Assembly: GCA_002319815.1 (NCBI GenBank) | Contig: DCFR01000008.1 | Coordinates: forward strand, 93,312 to 157,311 | Origin: Megamonas sp. UBA1799 | Lineage (GTDB): Bacteria; Bacillota; Negativicutes; Selenomonadales; Selenomonadaceae | Direction of reading: 5' to 3' | Length of the DNA: 64,000 nucleotides | Shown here: positions 16,762 to 25,700 of the stretch, in pieces | How positions within the stretch are numbered: position 1 is the stretch's first letter | Layout of the letters: the number at the start of each line of letters is the position of its first letter | Notes under the pieces: generated by a model | Told to the model about the DNA's origin: nothing | The model's input: the letters and a program-made list of their open reading frames with translations, nothing else | The model's database searches: none | Position numbers and translations under genes: made by a program

Positions 16762-17945
16762 ATGGCTATTCGGGATTTGGTACAAAAATATGATGCCGGG
16801 ATACGGCAGCTGCGGCAGGTGTTTCATGCGCATCCGGAGCTGAGCTTTGCCGAGGTTGAAACAACGCGGCGTATTGGCGCGGAGCTGGATAAAATGGGTA
16901 TACCGTATGCAATCAACCCGTTGCGACAGACCGGCTTGGTGGGCTGCATTCAGGGGATGCAGCCGGGACCGGCGATCGCGCTGCGTGCAGATATCGATGC
17001 ATTGCCGGTACAGGAAGCAACGGGTTTGAGCTGTGCTTCTATAAATCCGGGGGTCATGCATGCCTGCGGCCATGATGGGCATATTGCGTTGCTGCTCGGC
17101 GCGGCGCGCATGCTGCTTGATTGTCGGGAAGAAATCTGCGGGATCGTCTATCTGGTCTTTCAGCCGGCGGAGGAAACCGGGCAGGGGCGCCATATATGAT
17201 GCGCTTTGGCGACTGGTTTCAGAAAGTGGGAATGGTGTTCGGCGGACATCTCTGGGGAGAGCTTCCCGCGGGGCAGGTATCCGTCGAGGCCGGGCCGCGT
17301 ATGGCGGCGGGGGATCAGTTCCGCATTCTGGTGCATGGGCGGGGCGGCCATGGCGCCCAGCCCCGGCAAACGGTTGATGCTGTTGTCGTCGCTTCGGCTA
17401 TTGTCATGAATCTGCAGACCCTTGTTTCGCGTCATTTCAGTCCGCTGGATTCTGTACTGCTGACAATAGGAACTTTTCAGAGCGGCGAGCGTTTTAATAT
17501 CATTGCCGGTGAAGCTGAATTGACGGGAATTACCCGCTATTTTGACGAACGTGTCCGTCCAGAATTACAGCGGACCATGGAACGGCTGATTGCGGAAACG
17601 GCTGCGGCCTATGGGGCGACGGCCGAGCTAATATATACGAGAATGATACCGGCGGTTGTCAATGTGGCTGCCGCTTCCGCTGTTGCCGCGCAGGCGGCGG
17701 CCAAAGTTCTCGGTCCGGAGGCGGTTGTTACGATGCCAGGGACTATGGCCAGTGAAGATTTTGCCTGGTATCTGGAGAAAAAGCCTGGTTGTTTTGCTTT
17801 TTTTGGCATTCATAATGCGGCCAAGGGTATTACCGCTGCCCATCATAGCGATCATTTTACCGTTGATGAAGCCGTGCTGGCCGGCGGAGCCGGCGTTTAT
17901 GCCCAGTTTGCGCTGGATTGGCTGGCGGCGCAGTCTGTGTCGTAA
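16762..17945 (+). pseudogene. M20 amidohydrolase, interrupted by a one-base frameshift
   Basis: Two adjacent reading frames together make one M20D amidohydrolase (hippurate hydrolase/N-acyl-amino-acid hydrolase type). Frame one (16762-17199, 145 residues) has ALRADIDALPV, MHACGHDGHIA and FQPAEETGQG; the other frame continues GAPYMMRFGDWF to the C-terminal HHSDHFTVDE. Adding one G to the GGGG at 17184-17187 would give CAG GGG GCG CCA and a continuous protein of about 394 residues, the usual size. All metal-binding residues (Asp, Cys-Gly-His, Glu-Glu, late His) are intact. This is either a real inactivating slip in a G run, or a sequencing error. AGGAAAATAG... GGGGGAGG precedes ATG 16762. Confidence 0.85.
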
Positions 17946-18088
17946 TAAAAATGGCGGCGGAACCGGCAGGCTGGTTGTCCGTATATTTTCATGTAAATTT
18001 CACATAAAATGGGTATTCTTACAAATAGTAAAATTCCTAATTGCTTTTTTGCAAAGTTGTTTTAATAAAAGCAATTTTTATGCTTTTG

Positions 18089-18128
18089 CCTGACGGCTGT
18101 TTGCTGCATGAATCCGTCAGGTTCTGTT
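18089..18128 (+). terminator. Hairpin, probable terminator after amidohydrolase
   Basis: CCTGACGG (18089-18096) pairs perfectly with CCGTCAGG (18114-18121), followed by TTCTGTTTTATT, a broken T run. Confidence 0.55.
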
Positions 18129-18180
18129 TTATTGCTTTTTTATTCGTTGAGCTTATATTCTCTAAGGAGTTCCTGTAATT

Positions 18181-18831
18181 ATGAATCGCCGTACTTTTTT
18201 ATGCAAAACCATGACTTTTCTGGCGGCCGCTTATGTATCGGATGCATGGCGCTGCTTTTCAGCAGAGGCGGCTTCCCCAGCGCCGCTTCAGTGCCCCAAA
18301 ATTAAAGAAACGTATTTGAAATTCGTGATGCCGCTGCAAAATCGTTTACAAACCGATCTGATTGTTTTGCATCACATCGGCGACAGCAATGAAGATTTTT
18401 CTGCGGCCGATGTGCATCAATGGCATATCAATAATGGCTGGGCAGGGATCGGTTACCATTTTGTCATTCGAAAAAATGGCGTTATTGAGCGCGGGCGTCC
18501 TTTGGATACGGTGGGCGCGCATTGCTACGGCTACAATGAGCACTCGGTCGGAATTAATGTCGTCGGTAATTTTGAGACAGCGGTTCCTACGGTGGCACAG
18601 CTGGATTCCGCGGTACATTTGACCGCCTATCTCTGTCAGCTGTATCGAATTGACCCTTTTGCCGACGATGTTGTTTTGGGGCATCGTGATCTCAATGCTA
18701 CTTTGTGTCCCGGGAAAAATTTTTACGCCGAATTGGATGCATTCCGCCAACGGGTCCAGAGTAATTTTTCCCATACGCTGGTTCGCCGGGCACCCTCGTC
18801 ACGGAGACATCGCCTGCCCAATGTGCATTAA
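18181..18831 (+). CDS. Exported N-acetylmuramoyl-L-alanine amidase (Amidase_2/PGRP)
   Basis: A 216-residue protein with a Tat-like leader (NRRTFL then a hydrophobic stretch, cut probably after SAEAAS) and an amidase_2 domain that cleaves the lactyl-peptide bond of peptidoglycan. Zinc ligands are visible: His in VLHHIGDS, His in LGHRDLNA, and Cys in LCPGKNF; WAGIGYHFVI and HSVGINVVGNF are typical. It would act in the periplasm. The last 20 residues are basic. AAGGAG lies about ten bases before ATG 18181. No lysis or phage genes lie nearby, so a housekeeping or recycling amidase is more likely than an endolysin. Confidence 0.85.
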   Translation: MNRRTFLCKTMTFLAAAYVSDAWRCFSAEAASPAPLQCPKIKETYLKFVMPLQNRLQTDLIVLHHIGDSNEDFSAADVHQWHINNGWAGIGYHFVIRKNGVIERGRPLDTVGAHCYGYNEHSVGINVVGNFETAVPTVAQLDSAVHLTAYLCQLYRIDPFADDVVLGHRDLNATLCPGKNFYAELDAFRQRVQSNFSHTLVRRAPSSRRHRLPNVH

Positions 18832-18871
18832 TCCTTTTTCCTGCAATCAGGGCCCGGCGGCAACTGCTGTA

Positions 18872-18900
18872 TTGTGTTGTCCCAGGTTGTGTATTATAAT
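18872..18900 (+). promoter_or_regulatory. Promoter of nhaC-like gene
   Basis: TTGTGT (18872-18877), 17-base spacer, TATAAT (18895-18900), about 70 bases before the start codon. Confidence 0.6.
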
Positions 18901-18970
18901 ATGTAGATGTGATTGCCCGCAGCTGGCGGACAATTTCTCTACATATTTTTTTAAGGCAGGAGTTGTTGTA

Positions 18971-20503
18971 ATGGAAGGTACTGCGTGGTCAATTTTTCCG
19001 CCGTTGCTGACGATTGTGCTGGCATTGGTAACCAAGGAAGTGTATATGTCACTTTTATTGGGTATTTTTTCAGGAGCGCTGCTCTATACAAATTTTGATG
19101 TTCTGCATGCGATTCTGACTATGTTTGCGGTGATGGAAGATAAGATTGGCAAAAATGTCAATATCTTGGTGTTTCTGGTGATCTTGGGTATTTTGGTAGC
19201 GGCGATTACGCGGTCAGGGGCGACGCGGGCTTATGGAAACTGGGCGAGCCGGGTGATTAAGGGGAAGCGCAGCGCACTTTTTCTGACGGCGGTATTAGGT
19301 ATTGTTATTTTTATTGATGATTATTTTAACTGCCTGACGGTAGGAACCGTGATGCGGCCGATTACTGATAAATTCAGGATTGCCCGCGCTAAGATTGCTT
19401 ATATTATTGATGCGACGGCGGCGCCGGTTTGTATTCTGGCGCCGGTCTCCAGCTGGGCGGCGGCTGTTGGTTCATCGCTGCCGGAAGACAGCAGCATCGA
19501 TGGATTTTCACTGTTTTTACAGACGATTCCTTTTAATCTGTATGCAATTCTCACTATGGTGTTTATGATGTTTATCATTTGGTCAGGACGAGATTTTTCT
19601 GATATGGCGCGTTATGTGCATAAAAATCAGGAGCATTTTATCATCGCGCCGGAGTATGCGGATGAAAATGCGGAGGAAGAAAAGATTGGCAAGGGTGTTA
19701 TTCTGGATCTGATGCTGCCGATTCTGGTGCTGATTGGGGCGTGCGTATACGGCATGCTTTATACGGGCGGCATACAGGAAGGCCGTACGATCGCCGAGGC
19801 ATTTGCCAAATGTGATTCTTCGAAATCTTTGGTTCTGGGATCGTTTATTGCCTTCGTTTTTACGGCATTGCTTTACTTGCCGCGTCAGGTGGTATCGTTT
19901 ACAGATTTTTGCGCTAGTTTTAGTCAGGGATTTCGCGCCATGACGCCGGCAATTTTTATTTTGTGTCTGGCTTGGACGATTTCCGGCATTGTCGGGGAAA
20001 AATATTTGAATCTTGGCGCTTATGTGAGTCAGATTGTCAGTGCTAATGCATCGCTTGGCATGATTTTGCCGACGGTTTTCTTTTTGGTGGCGCTGCTCAT
20101 TGCGTTTGCTACCGGGACTTCGTGGGGGACTTTTGGCATTTTGATTCCCATTGCCGTAGCGGTGGTGGGGGTTGAAAACCAGACCGGGCTGGTCTTAGCG
20201 GTAACAGCAATTTTGTCGGGAGCGGTGGCTGGCGATCATGCATCGCCGATTTCCGATACGACGATTCTGGCTTCGGCTGGAGCGCAGTGCCATCATATTG
20301 ATCATGTGAGCACCCAATTGCCTTATGTCGGCGTTGTTTGTGTTTGCAGTCTGTTGGGATATCTGGTCGATGGCTTTACGCAGAATGGTTGGGCCGGGCT
20401 GGTCGTCGGGCTGATTTCGCTGGCGGTAGCCTGTGGGATTATTATGGTGCGGGTTCCGGTGACGGATGCTGATGAAGCCACGGCGGCTGATGTGGAAAGC
20501 TGA
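18971..20503 (+). CDS. Na+/H+ antiporter NhaC family permease
   Basis: A 510-residue permease with about 12 helices. Signs of the NhaC/YqkI-like group are the N-terminal SIFPPLLTIVLALVTKEVYMSLLLGIF, the conserved FIDDYFNCLTVGTVM segment, APVCILAPVSSWAAAV, GTSWGTFGILIPIAV, and GDHASPISDTTILASAGAQCHHIDHV. It is likely to exchange Na+ for protons or transport an organic acid or amino acid with Na+ (this family includes malate-lactate antiporters). The frame is open further upstream, but ATG 18971 has AGGCAGGAG in front and lies downstream of the promoter. A terminator follows. Confidence 0.88.
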   Translation: MEGTAWSIFPPLLTIVLALVTKEVYMSLLLGIFSGALLYTNFDVLHAILTMFAVMEDKIGKNVNILVFLVILGILVAAITRSGATRAYGNWASRVIKGKRSALFLTAVLGIVIFIDDYFNCLTVGTVMRPITDKFRIARAKIAYIIDATAAPVCILAPVSSWAAAVGSSLPEDSSIDGFSLFLQTIPFNLYAILTMVFMMFIIWSGRDFSDMARYVHKNQEHFIIAPEYADENAEEEKIGKGVILDLMLPILVLIGACVYGMLYTGGIQEGRTIAEAFAKCDSSKSLVLGSFIAFVFTALLYLPRQVVSFTDFCASFSQGFRAMTPAIFILCLAWTISGIVGEKYLNLGAYVSQIVSANASLGMILPTVFFLVALLIAFATGTSWGTFGILIPIAVAVVGVENQTGLVLAVTAILSGAVAGDHASPISDTTILASAGAQCHHIDHVSTQLPYVGVVCVCSLLGYLVDGFTQNGWAGLVVGLISLAVACGIIMVRVPVTDADEATAADVES

Positions 20504-20522
20504 GTTTTCCTGTATATTGAAG

Positions 20523-20557
20523 GGTCTGACTGGATTTTCCGGTCAGATCTTTTTTTT
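20523..20557 (+). terminator. Terminator after nhaC-like gene
   Basis: GGTCTGACTGG (20523-20533) pairs with CCGGTCAGATC (20539-20549), with two G-U pairs, followed by eight T. Confidence 0.88.
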
Positions 20558-20561
20558 GCTC

Positions 20562-20590
20562 TTGTCAAATGGAGGGAAAACAGTTACAAT
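20562..20590 (+). promoter_or_regulatory. Promoter of the DapF-fold gene
   Basis: TTGTCA (20562-20567), 17-base spacer, TACAAT (20585-20590). It starts only five bases after the preceding terminator. Confidence 0.7.
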
Positions 20591-20627
20591 AAGGGAGTAC
20601 GTTAACACGTTAAAGGGGAAAACGATT

Positions 20628-21428
20628 ATGCAGCTCCATTTTATTAAAGCGAGTCCTTGCCGGAATACGACCGTGTTTATCACCGATCCGGCTGTGCGCG
20701 CCCAGTATGGATTGATTGCCGGTCAGGTCATGTCGCCGGAGTATCTGGCTGCGGAACAGGCGGGGTTTCTGACTGATCCGCAGCATCCGGAGGCTTTGCT
20801 GCGGCTGGAGATGGCCGGCGGCGAATTTTGCGGCAATGCGACGCTGGCGCTGGCGGCCCTGGCCGTCCGACAAGGCCGTACCGACGGGAAAAGCTTTTAT
20901 GTTGAATGTTCCGGAGCGGCTGAACCGCTGGCCTGTACGGTGTTGAAACTGCCTCGTAACCGCTGGCGGGCGAGGGCAGAAATGCCGGCCGGGGATGACG
21001 TTCATCCTTTGACCCTGCAGGTCGGCGGCCAGAGTTATGCCGGGGGCTTGGTGATACTGCCGGGTATTTGTCATTTCGTTTTGCCGGGATCGCTGCCGTG
21101 CAGTCAGTATGAACCGCTTATGGCGCAGCTGTCGGCAGCTGTCAGGGCCGAGGCATATGGCATCATTCCTTATGAAGAGACGTCTGCCGCCCATTATCGG
21201 ATTGTGCCTTATGTGTATGTTCCGGCAGCCGGCAGCCGTGTTTTTGAACAGGCCTGCGGTTCGGGCAGTTTATCTTTGGGGCTTTGGCTTCGGCATAAGA
21301 CAGGGCTTCAATATAGCGAAGTTGCACAACCGGGAGGCATACTGACGGTGGAGACCGGAAAGCAAAATTATATAACGGCGGAAGTTTATTTTCCTTGCGA
21401 GGGGATTCTGGAGGCAGAGGAAAGCTGA
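20628..21428 (+). CDS. DapF-fold cofactor-independent racemase/epimerase-like protein
   Basis: A 266-residue protein with the two-Cys signature of the diaminopimelate epimerase fold: GGEFCGNATLAL (first half, about residue 69) and EQACGSGSLSLG (second half, about residue 215). These are the acid/base pair in PLP-independent amino-acid racemases such as DapF and histidine racemase (CntK/Hdr type). The flanking sequence is not that of housekeeping DapF, so an amino-acid racemase is more likely; the substrate is not readable. ATG 20628 has AAAGGGG upstream. The gene for an orphan polar amino-acid binding lipoprotein follows 58 bases later, which may point to the substrate. Confidence 0.7.
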   Translation: MQLHFIKASPCRNTTVFITDPAVRAQYGLIAGQVMSPEYLAAEQAGFLTDPQHPEALLRLEMAGGEFCGNATLALAALAVRQGRTDGKSFYVECSGAAEPLACTVLKLPRNRWRARAEMPAGDDVHPLTLQVGGQSYAGGLVILPGICHFVLPGSLPCSQYEPLMAQLSAAVRAEAYGIIPYEETSAAHYRIVPYVYVPAAGSRVFEQACGSGSLSLGLWLRHKTGLQYSEVAQPGGILTVETGKQNYITAEVYFPCEGILEAEES

Positions 21429-21486
21429 AAGAGCTTTGCGCATAGGTGAAATAGAAAATATAAGAAAAAATAATGGAGGTAAGAGA

Positions 21487-22293
21487 ATGAAAAAAGTATT
21501 GGCATTGTGTATGATGCTGGTTCTGGCCATGGGGATTTTGGCAGGCTGCGGTCAGGAACAAAAAGCAGCGCCCGACAAAAAGGATGCTGCGAAGAAAATC
21601 GTTATTGGGTTGGATGATAATTTCCCGCCGATGGGGTTTGTGGACGACAACAACAAGATTGTTGGTTTTGATGTCGATTTGGCTGCGGAAGCGGCAAAAC
21701 GCCTGAACTGTGAAGTTGAGTTTAAGCCGATTGACTGGGCAAGCAAAGAGGCAGAGCTGAAAAGCGGCCGTATTGATGCGCTTTGGAATGGACTGGAGAT
21801 CATGGAAAAGCGCAAGGAAAATATGCTGTTTAGCGAGCCTTACATGAATGATCGTCAGATGCTATTCCGCGCAAAGGGACGCAACGAAGATATCAAGGGA
21901 GAAGAAAATCTCAAGGGAAAGATTGTGGCCACGCAGAGCGGCGGCGGCACGGCTGAAGATTATCTTGATACCAATACGGCGCTGCAGGCTTCTTTTAAAG
22001 AATATAAGAAATACCCGGATTATATTTCCGCGTTTATGGATCTGGAAAATGGCCGTGTTGATGCGATTCTTTGCGATGAGATCATTGGCCGTTATTATAT
22101 GAGCAAGCATCCGGACAAGATTGAGGCCGTAGATCAGGCAATCGGGCCCGTGAGCCAGTTTGGTATTGGCTTCCGCAAGGATGATCAGGCGCTGCGGGAT
22201 AAGATGCAGACGGTTATGGATGCTATGCGTAAGGATGGAACGCTGGCAAAGATTTCCACGAAGTGGTTCGGCAAGGATATTACAGCTCTTTAA
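21487..22293 (+). CDS. Amino-acid ABC transporter substrate-binding lipoprotein
   Basis: A 268-residue family 3 solute-binding protein. A lipoprotein signal with lipobox LAGC (Cys about 20) is followed by a short linker rich in Lys/Asp, then the binding domain: IVIGLDDNFPPMGFVDDNNK, GFDVDLAAEAAKRL, and the hinge region GIGFRKDD. It is of the polar amino acid (Gln/Arg/cystine) type, anchored in the membrane. No permease or ATPase gene is adjacent, so it must share a distant transporter or act alone. ATG 21487 follows GGAGG by seven bases. Terminator follows. Confidence 0.9.
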   Translation: MKKVLALCMMLVLAMGILAGCGQEQKAAPDKKDAAKKIVIGLDDNFPPMGFVDDNNKIVGFDVDLAAEAAKRLNCEVEFKPIDWASKEAELKSGRIDALWNGLEIMEKRKENMLFSEPYMNDRQMLFRAKGRNEDIKGEENLKGKIVATQSGGGTAEDYLDTNTALQASFKEYKKYPDYISAFMDLENGRVDAILCDEIIGRYYMSKHPDKIEAVDQAIGPVSQFGIGFRKDDQALRDKMQTVMDAMRKDGTLAKISTKWFGKDITAL

Positions 22294-22302
22294 GCAAGTG
22301 AT

Positions 22303-22338
22303 AAAAGGGCCACGGCAAAATGCGCCGTGGCCTTTTGT
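22303..22338 (+). terminator. Terminator after binding-protein gene
   Basis: GGCCACGGC (22308-22316) pairs with GCCGTGGCC (22323-22331), flanked by AAAAG and CTTTT. Confidence 0.85.
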
Positions 22339-22473
22339 ATGCATTTTTGACACGACAGAGCAAACTGCCGGTTCTTTTGCCAGCTGCTTTACAGAGCTTG
22401 CTTTGGCGGCGGTAGATTTTTGGGATTGTTTCTGTTACAATGAAAAGAGAAGCTATGGGAGGAGACAGCAGCA

Positions 22474-22737
22474 ATGAATGAATTTATTGCACAGATTAAT
22501 GCGGCCGGACAGGCATATATGGTAGCGGATATTCAGGTGGCAGAGTGTCATCGGTTGGGCAGAATGGGGCGGAGTGTACGGGAAGCTCTGACGGCCCAGG
22601 AACAGGCGCAGACTGAGTTGGTGGCGGCTTTTCGGGCCTGCGGGCACACCTTGGATGAGCTGGAGCGGTTGCAGGATGAAGCCGGACGGGCAATGCTGGC
22701 CTATGGCGTAGCCGAAGTTTTAAAACGACTGGTTTGA
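22474..22737 (+). CDS. Small protein of unknown function
   Basis: An 87-residue protein I do not recognise. It is predicted to be mostly helical and soluble, with regular Ala/Glu/Leu spacing (REALTAQEQAQTELVAAF, LDELERLQDEAGRAML) that suggests a helical hairpin. There is no signal peptide or Cys motif beyond two scattered Cys. GGGAGGAG lies eight bases before ATG 22474, which is the main reason to believe it is translated. It stands alone between a terminator and the cysteine T-box promoter. Confidence 0.6.
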   Translation: MNEFIAQINAAGQAYMVADIQVAECHRLGRMGRSVREALTAQEQAQTELVAAFRACGHTLDELERLQDEAGRAMLAYGVAEVLKRLV

Positions 22738-22760
22738 AAAAGAAAAATCAACTGGCAGGA

Positions 22761-22789
22761 TTGTAACCTGTACGGATTTCTGTTAAAAT
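22761..22789 (+). promoter_or_regulatory. Promoter of the cysE-sigH operon
   Basis: TTGTAA (22761-22766), 17-base spacer, TAAAAT (22784-22789), placing the start at about 22796, just before the T-box. Confidence 0.75.
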
Positions 22790-22799
22790 AAACATTATA

Positions 22800-23028
22800 C
22801 TATAAATGACGATGAACGGAAGAGTAAGCCGCAGCAAGCGCTGCAGAGAGGCCCAGAAGCTGGAAATGGGCTGCGCGACATGTGGTGGAAATGCGTCCGG
22901 GAGTTGCCGCATTGAATTTTTAGGTGCTGCCGCAGGGGTGCGTTATGACCTTTTGAGTGGGATGCTTCGGCATCCAAACAGAGTGGAACCACGGGTCTGC
23001 GTCTCTGTATGAGGCGTGGGCTTTTTTT
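22800..23028 (+). ncRNA. T-box leader, cysteine-specific
   Basis: A tRNA-sensing transcription attenuator. Stem I runs from about 22806 and has the AGAGAGG and GGTGGAAA elements; the probable specifier codon is TGC (Cys) at 22892-22894, in GGAAATGCGTCC. The T-box sequence AGAGTGGAACCACGG lies at about 22980-22994. The terminator stem (22993-23004 with 23011-23022) is followed by a run of T (23022-23028). Uncharged tRNA-Cys would pair with the TGGA bulge and allow readthrough into cysE and cysS. The specifier matches the genes. Confidence 0.88.
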
Positions 23029-23057
23029 GTTTCCTGTTATAGGGGGAGAGAGCCTTT

Positions 23058-23801
23058 ATGAAATTTTGGTCACAATTTAAAAAAGATGTCCGGGTCGTTT
23101 TTGAACGCGATCCAGCGGCGCGCAGTGTCTGGGAAGTGGTGCTGTGTTATCAGGGACTGCATGCGATCTGGCTGCACCGCTTGTCGCATGCCTTGTATAA
23201 ACGTGGTTGGATCCTTTTACCGCGGTTGGTTTCGGAGCTGGGGCGGTTTTTCACCGGCATTGAGATTCATCCGGGTGCTACAATCGGTGAAGGTTTGTTT
23301 ATTGATCATGGAACCGGAATCGTCATCGGTGAAACAGCGGAAATTGGGCGTAATGTAACACTTTATCAAGGCGTAACGCTGGGCGGTACTGGCAAGGAAA
23401 AAGGCAAGCGCCATCCAACGATTGGAAATAATGTGGTTGTAGCTTCCGGCGCCAAGGTGCTGGGGTCATTTACGGTAGGCGATCATGCAAAGATCGGCGC
23501 CGGATCCGTGGTATTGAAGCCGGTGCCGGCGTATGCTACCGTAGTTGGTATTCCGGGCCGGGTGGTGCTCATGCATGGGGAGAAGGTCAAGCCGGTCAAA
23601 TCGGAAGCGATTGAAGTGGATGCGGCGATTCGTGAGCTTGAGGAAGAACAGGACGTGGATCTGGAACATGATGAACTGCCGGATCCGGAATCGGATATGC
23701 TGGAAAGCATGCAGCATGATATTGAAGCCCTGCGTGAGGAAGTTCAAAATTTGAAAAGGGAGCTGGAACAGCAGAATGATCAGAGAAATCACGGTTTATA
23801 A
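23058..23801 (+). CDS. cysE: Serine O-acetyltransferase with acidic C-terminal extension
   Basis: A 247-residue enzyme making O-acetylserine for cysteine synthesis. The left-handed beta-helix part has [21 protein letters not shown], the catalytic-type His in IDHG, and the loop [17 protein letters not shown]. After the usual end (GIPGRVV, about residue 180) comes a 60-residue tail that is strongly acidic and then heptad-like ([21 protein letters not shown]), probably a coiled coil. The GGIGD/I C-terminus used by other CysE proteins to bind CysK is absent. GGGGAGAG precedes ATG 23058. It is the first gene behind the Cys T-box; cysS overlaps its end by 26 bases. Confidence 0.93.
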   Translation: MKFWSQFKKDVRVVFERDPAARSVWEVVLCYQGLHAIWLHRLSHALYKRGWILLPRLVSELGRFFTGIEIHPGATIGEGLFIDHGTGIVIGETAEIGRNVTLYQGVTLGGTGKEKGKRHPTIGNNVVVASGAKVLGSFTVGDHAKIGAGSVVLKPVPAYATVVGIPGRVVLMHGEKVKPVKSEAIEVDAAIRELEEEQDVDLEHDELPDPESDMLESMQHDIEALREEVQNLKRELEQQNDQRNHGL

Positions 23802-25206
23802 TACGCTGACAAAAAGAAAGGAAGTATTCTGCCCGCTGGAAGCAGGAAAAGTTGGTATCTATGTCTGCGGCGTAACGCCGTATAACGATCCGCATATCGG
23901 CAATGCCCGGCCTTTTGTGACCTGGGATACCATTCGGCGGTTTTTAGCTAAAATTGGTTATAAGGTGCGGTATATCCAAAACTTTACAGATGTTGATGAT
24001 AAAATTATCCGTACGGCGAATGAGCAGGGAGTGACTTGGAAAGATATTGCCGATCGCTATATCAAAGCGTATTTTACATCTATGGACGCGCTGAATGTTC
24101 GGCATGCGGATGTGTATCCGCGCGTCTCGGAGCATATTCCCGATATCATTGCCATGGTGCAGGCGCTGATTGAAGGCGGCTATGCCTACCCTTTGGAGGG
24201 CGATGTTTATTTCAGTGTGGATAAGTTTCCTGAGTATGGTAAACTCAGCGGTCGTAAACTGGAGGATATGATGGCCGGCGCGCGGGTTGAGATCGATGAA
24301 CGCAAGAATAACCCGATGGATTTTGCTCTCTGGAAGGCGGCGAAACCCGGTGAACCGTTCTGGGATAGTCCCTGGGGTCCGGGCCGGCCGGGCTGGCATA
24401 TCGAGTGCTCGGTGATGTCGCTGAAATATTTAGGGAAAACATTTGATTTTCATGGCGGCGGCAGTGATCTTATCTTCCCACATCATGAGAATGAAATTGC
24501 GCAGTCGCAGGCCTGCTGCGGTGATTGGCACAGCTTTGCCCGCTATTGGGTACACAATGGTTTTATCACGATCCATAATGAGAAGATGAGCAAATCGGCG
24601 CATAATTTCTTTACGGTTGCAGATATCCTGAAGGAATATCCGGGTGAGGTCGTGCGGTTCTTTATTTTGCAGACGCATTATCGCAGCCCGCTTGATTTTA
24701 GCGATGAGCGGTTGAAAGATGCGCAAGCGGGACTGGAACGGCTGGCCAATTCCAAAGCGCTGGCCGATGCGCTGGCGGAGCGCGAGGGAACAGCGGATAC
24801 GGCCAGCGCGCTGGCGGCTTCGGCAGCGGCTGCTCGTGATGATTTTTACGCGGCCATGGCCGACGATTTTAATACGGCGCTGGCAATCAGTTATTTGTTT
24901 TCCTTGTCGAAGGGCATTAATGTTTATTATAATGATGTTATGAACAATGGTCTTGCTTTTGATGCGAAAAATTTTGCGGCGGTTCGGGCGGCTTATGCGG
25001 ATATGGCAGAGATCATCGGCATTTTCGAGGCGCAAAGCGCAGCGGATGATCTGCAGGACGCGGCGATTGAAGGCCTGATTCAGGAACGGCTGGCGGCGCG
25101 GCAGGCGAAAAACTGGGCGCGGGCCGATGAAATCCGTGATGAACTGAAGGCGAGGGGTATTCTGCTGGAAGATGCATCAGCGGGAACGCGGTGGAAAAGA
25201 GTATGA
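23776..25206 (+). CDS. cysS: Cysteinyl-tRNA synthetase
   Basis: A 476-residue class I synthetase. The HIGH motif is HIGNARPF, the KMSKS loop is [10 protein letters not shown] (about residue 275), and zinc ligands fit Cys29 ([11 protein letters not shown]), Cys in HIECSVMS, and His/Glu in [14 protein letters not shown] 23776 lies inside the end of cysE. Under control of the Cys T-box. The end overlaps the next gene through ATGA. Confidence 0.97.
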   Translation: MIREITVYNTLTKRKEVFCPLEAGKVGIYVCGVTPYNDPHIGNARPFVTWDTIRRFLAKIGYKVRYIQNFTDVDDKIIRTANEQGVTWKDIADRYIKAYFTSMDALNVRHADVYPRVSEHIPDIIAMVQALIEGGYAYPLEGDVYFSVDKFPEYGKLSGRKLEDMMAGARVEIDERKNNPMDFALWKAAKPGEPFWDSPWGPGRPGWHIECSVMSLKYLGKTFDFHGGGSDLIFPHHENEIAQSQACCGDWHSFARYWVHNGFITIHNEKMSKSAHNFFTVADILKEYPGEVVRFFILQTHYRSPLDFSDERLKDAQAGLERLANSKALADALAEREGTADTASALAASAAAARDDFYAAMADDFNTALAISYLFSLSKGINVYYNDVMNNGLAFDAKNFAAVRAAYADMAEIIGIFEAQSAADDLQDAAIEGLIQERLAARQAKNWARADEIRDELKARGILLEDASAGTRWKRV

Positions 25207-25691
25207 CATTTGACCATTTGCAAAAACTGGTAGCGATGATGTTTCTGCCGGACGGTACAGGCGGGACATGCCAGCGCTATACGGGGGTGGATGTGAAAAC
25301 GCTGAATCCTCTGGTGGCTGCGTATGTTGGGGATGCCTATTTTTCTTTATTTGTGCGCGGACGGCTGCTTTCTTATGAACAGTCCAAGGTTCAGGTCCTG
25401 AATCAGTTTGGGGCGCAAATCGTATCGGCGGTTTGGCAGGCTCGGGCGTATCGGGATATCGAAGCGCTGCTGACAGCGGAAGAACAGGCCGTCTATCGCC
25501 GCGGACGCAATGCGAAAAGCCATGCCCCGCGGAAGGCTACGGTGGCGGAGTATCATATGAGCACAGGGTTTGAGGCGGTTCTGGGAACTTTGTATCTGAC
25601 GGAACAGTACGATCGCTTATATGAAGTGGCCGAGGCGTCGTTTCAATCCATAGCCCGCCAGATGATGGCGGAAATGAAGAACAAGAAATGA
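25203..25691 (+). CDS. mrnC: Mini-ribonuclease III
   Basis: A 162-residue RNase III-like nuclease without a dsRNA-binding domain; it matures 23S rRNA ends in Firmicutes. Catalytic positions are visible: Asp in AAYVGDAYFSL (about residue 40) and Glu in TGFEAVLGTLYL. The conserved RRGRNAK segment is present. ATG 25203 overlaps the cysS stop (ATGA); a GTG four codons upstream is an alternative. The cysS-mrnC order is standard in Firmicutes. Confidence 0.93.
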   Translation: MTFDHLQKLVAMMFLPDGTGGTCQRYTGVDVKTLNPLVAAYVGDAYFSLFVRGRLLSYEQSKVQVLNQFGAQIVSAVWQARAYRDIEALLTAEEQAVYRRGRNAKSHAPRKATVAEYHMSTGFEAVLGTLYLTEQYDRLYEVAEASFQSIARQMMAEMKNKK

Positions 25692-25700
25692 GGGAAGTCT

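Noticed and set aside
17121..17945. Second half of the M20 gene as an independent gene
   Set aside because: Its start is inside the first half and without a ribosome site; sequence is the direct continuation of the first half after a one-base shift.
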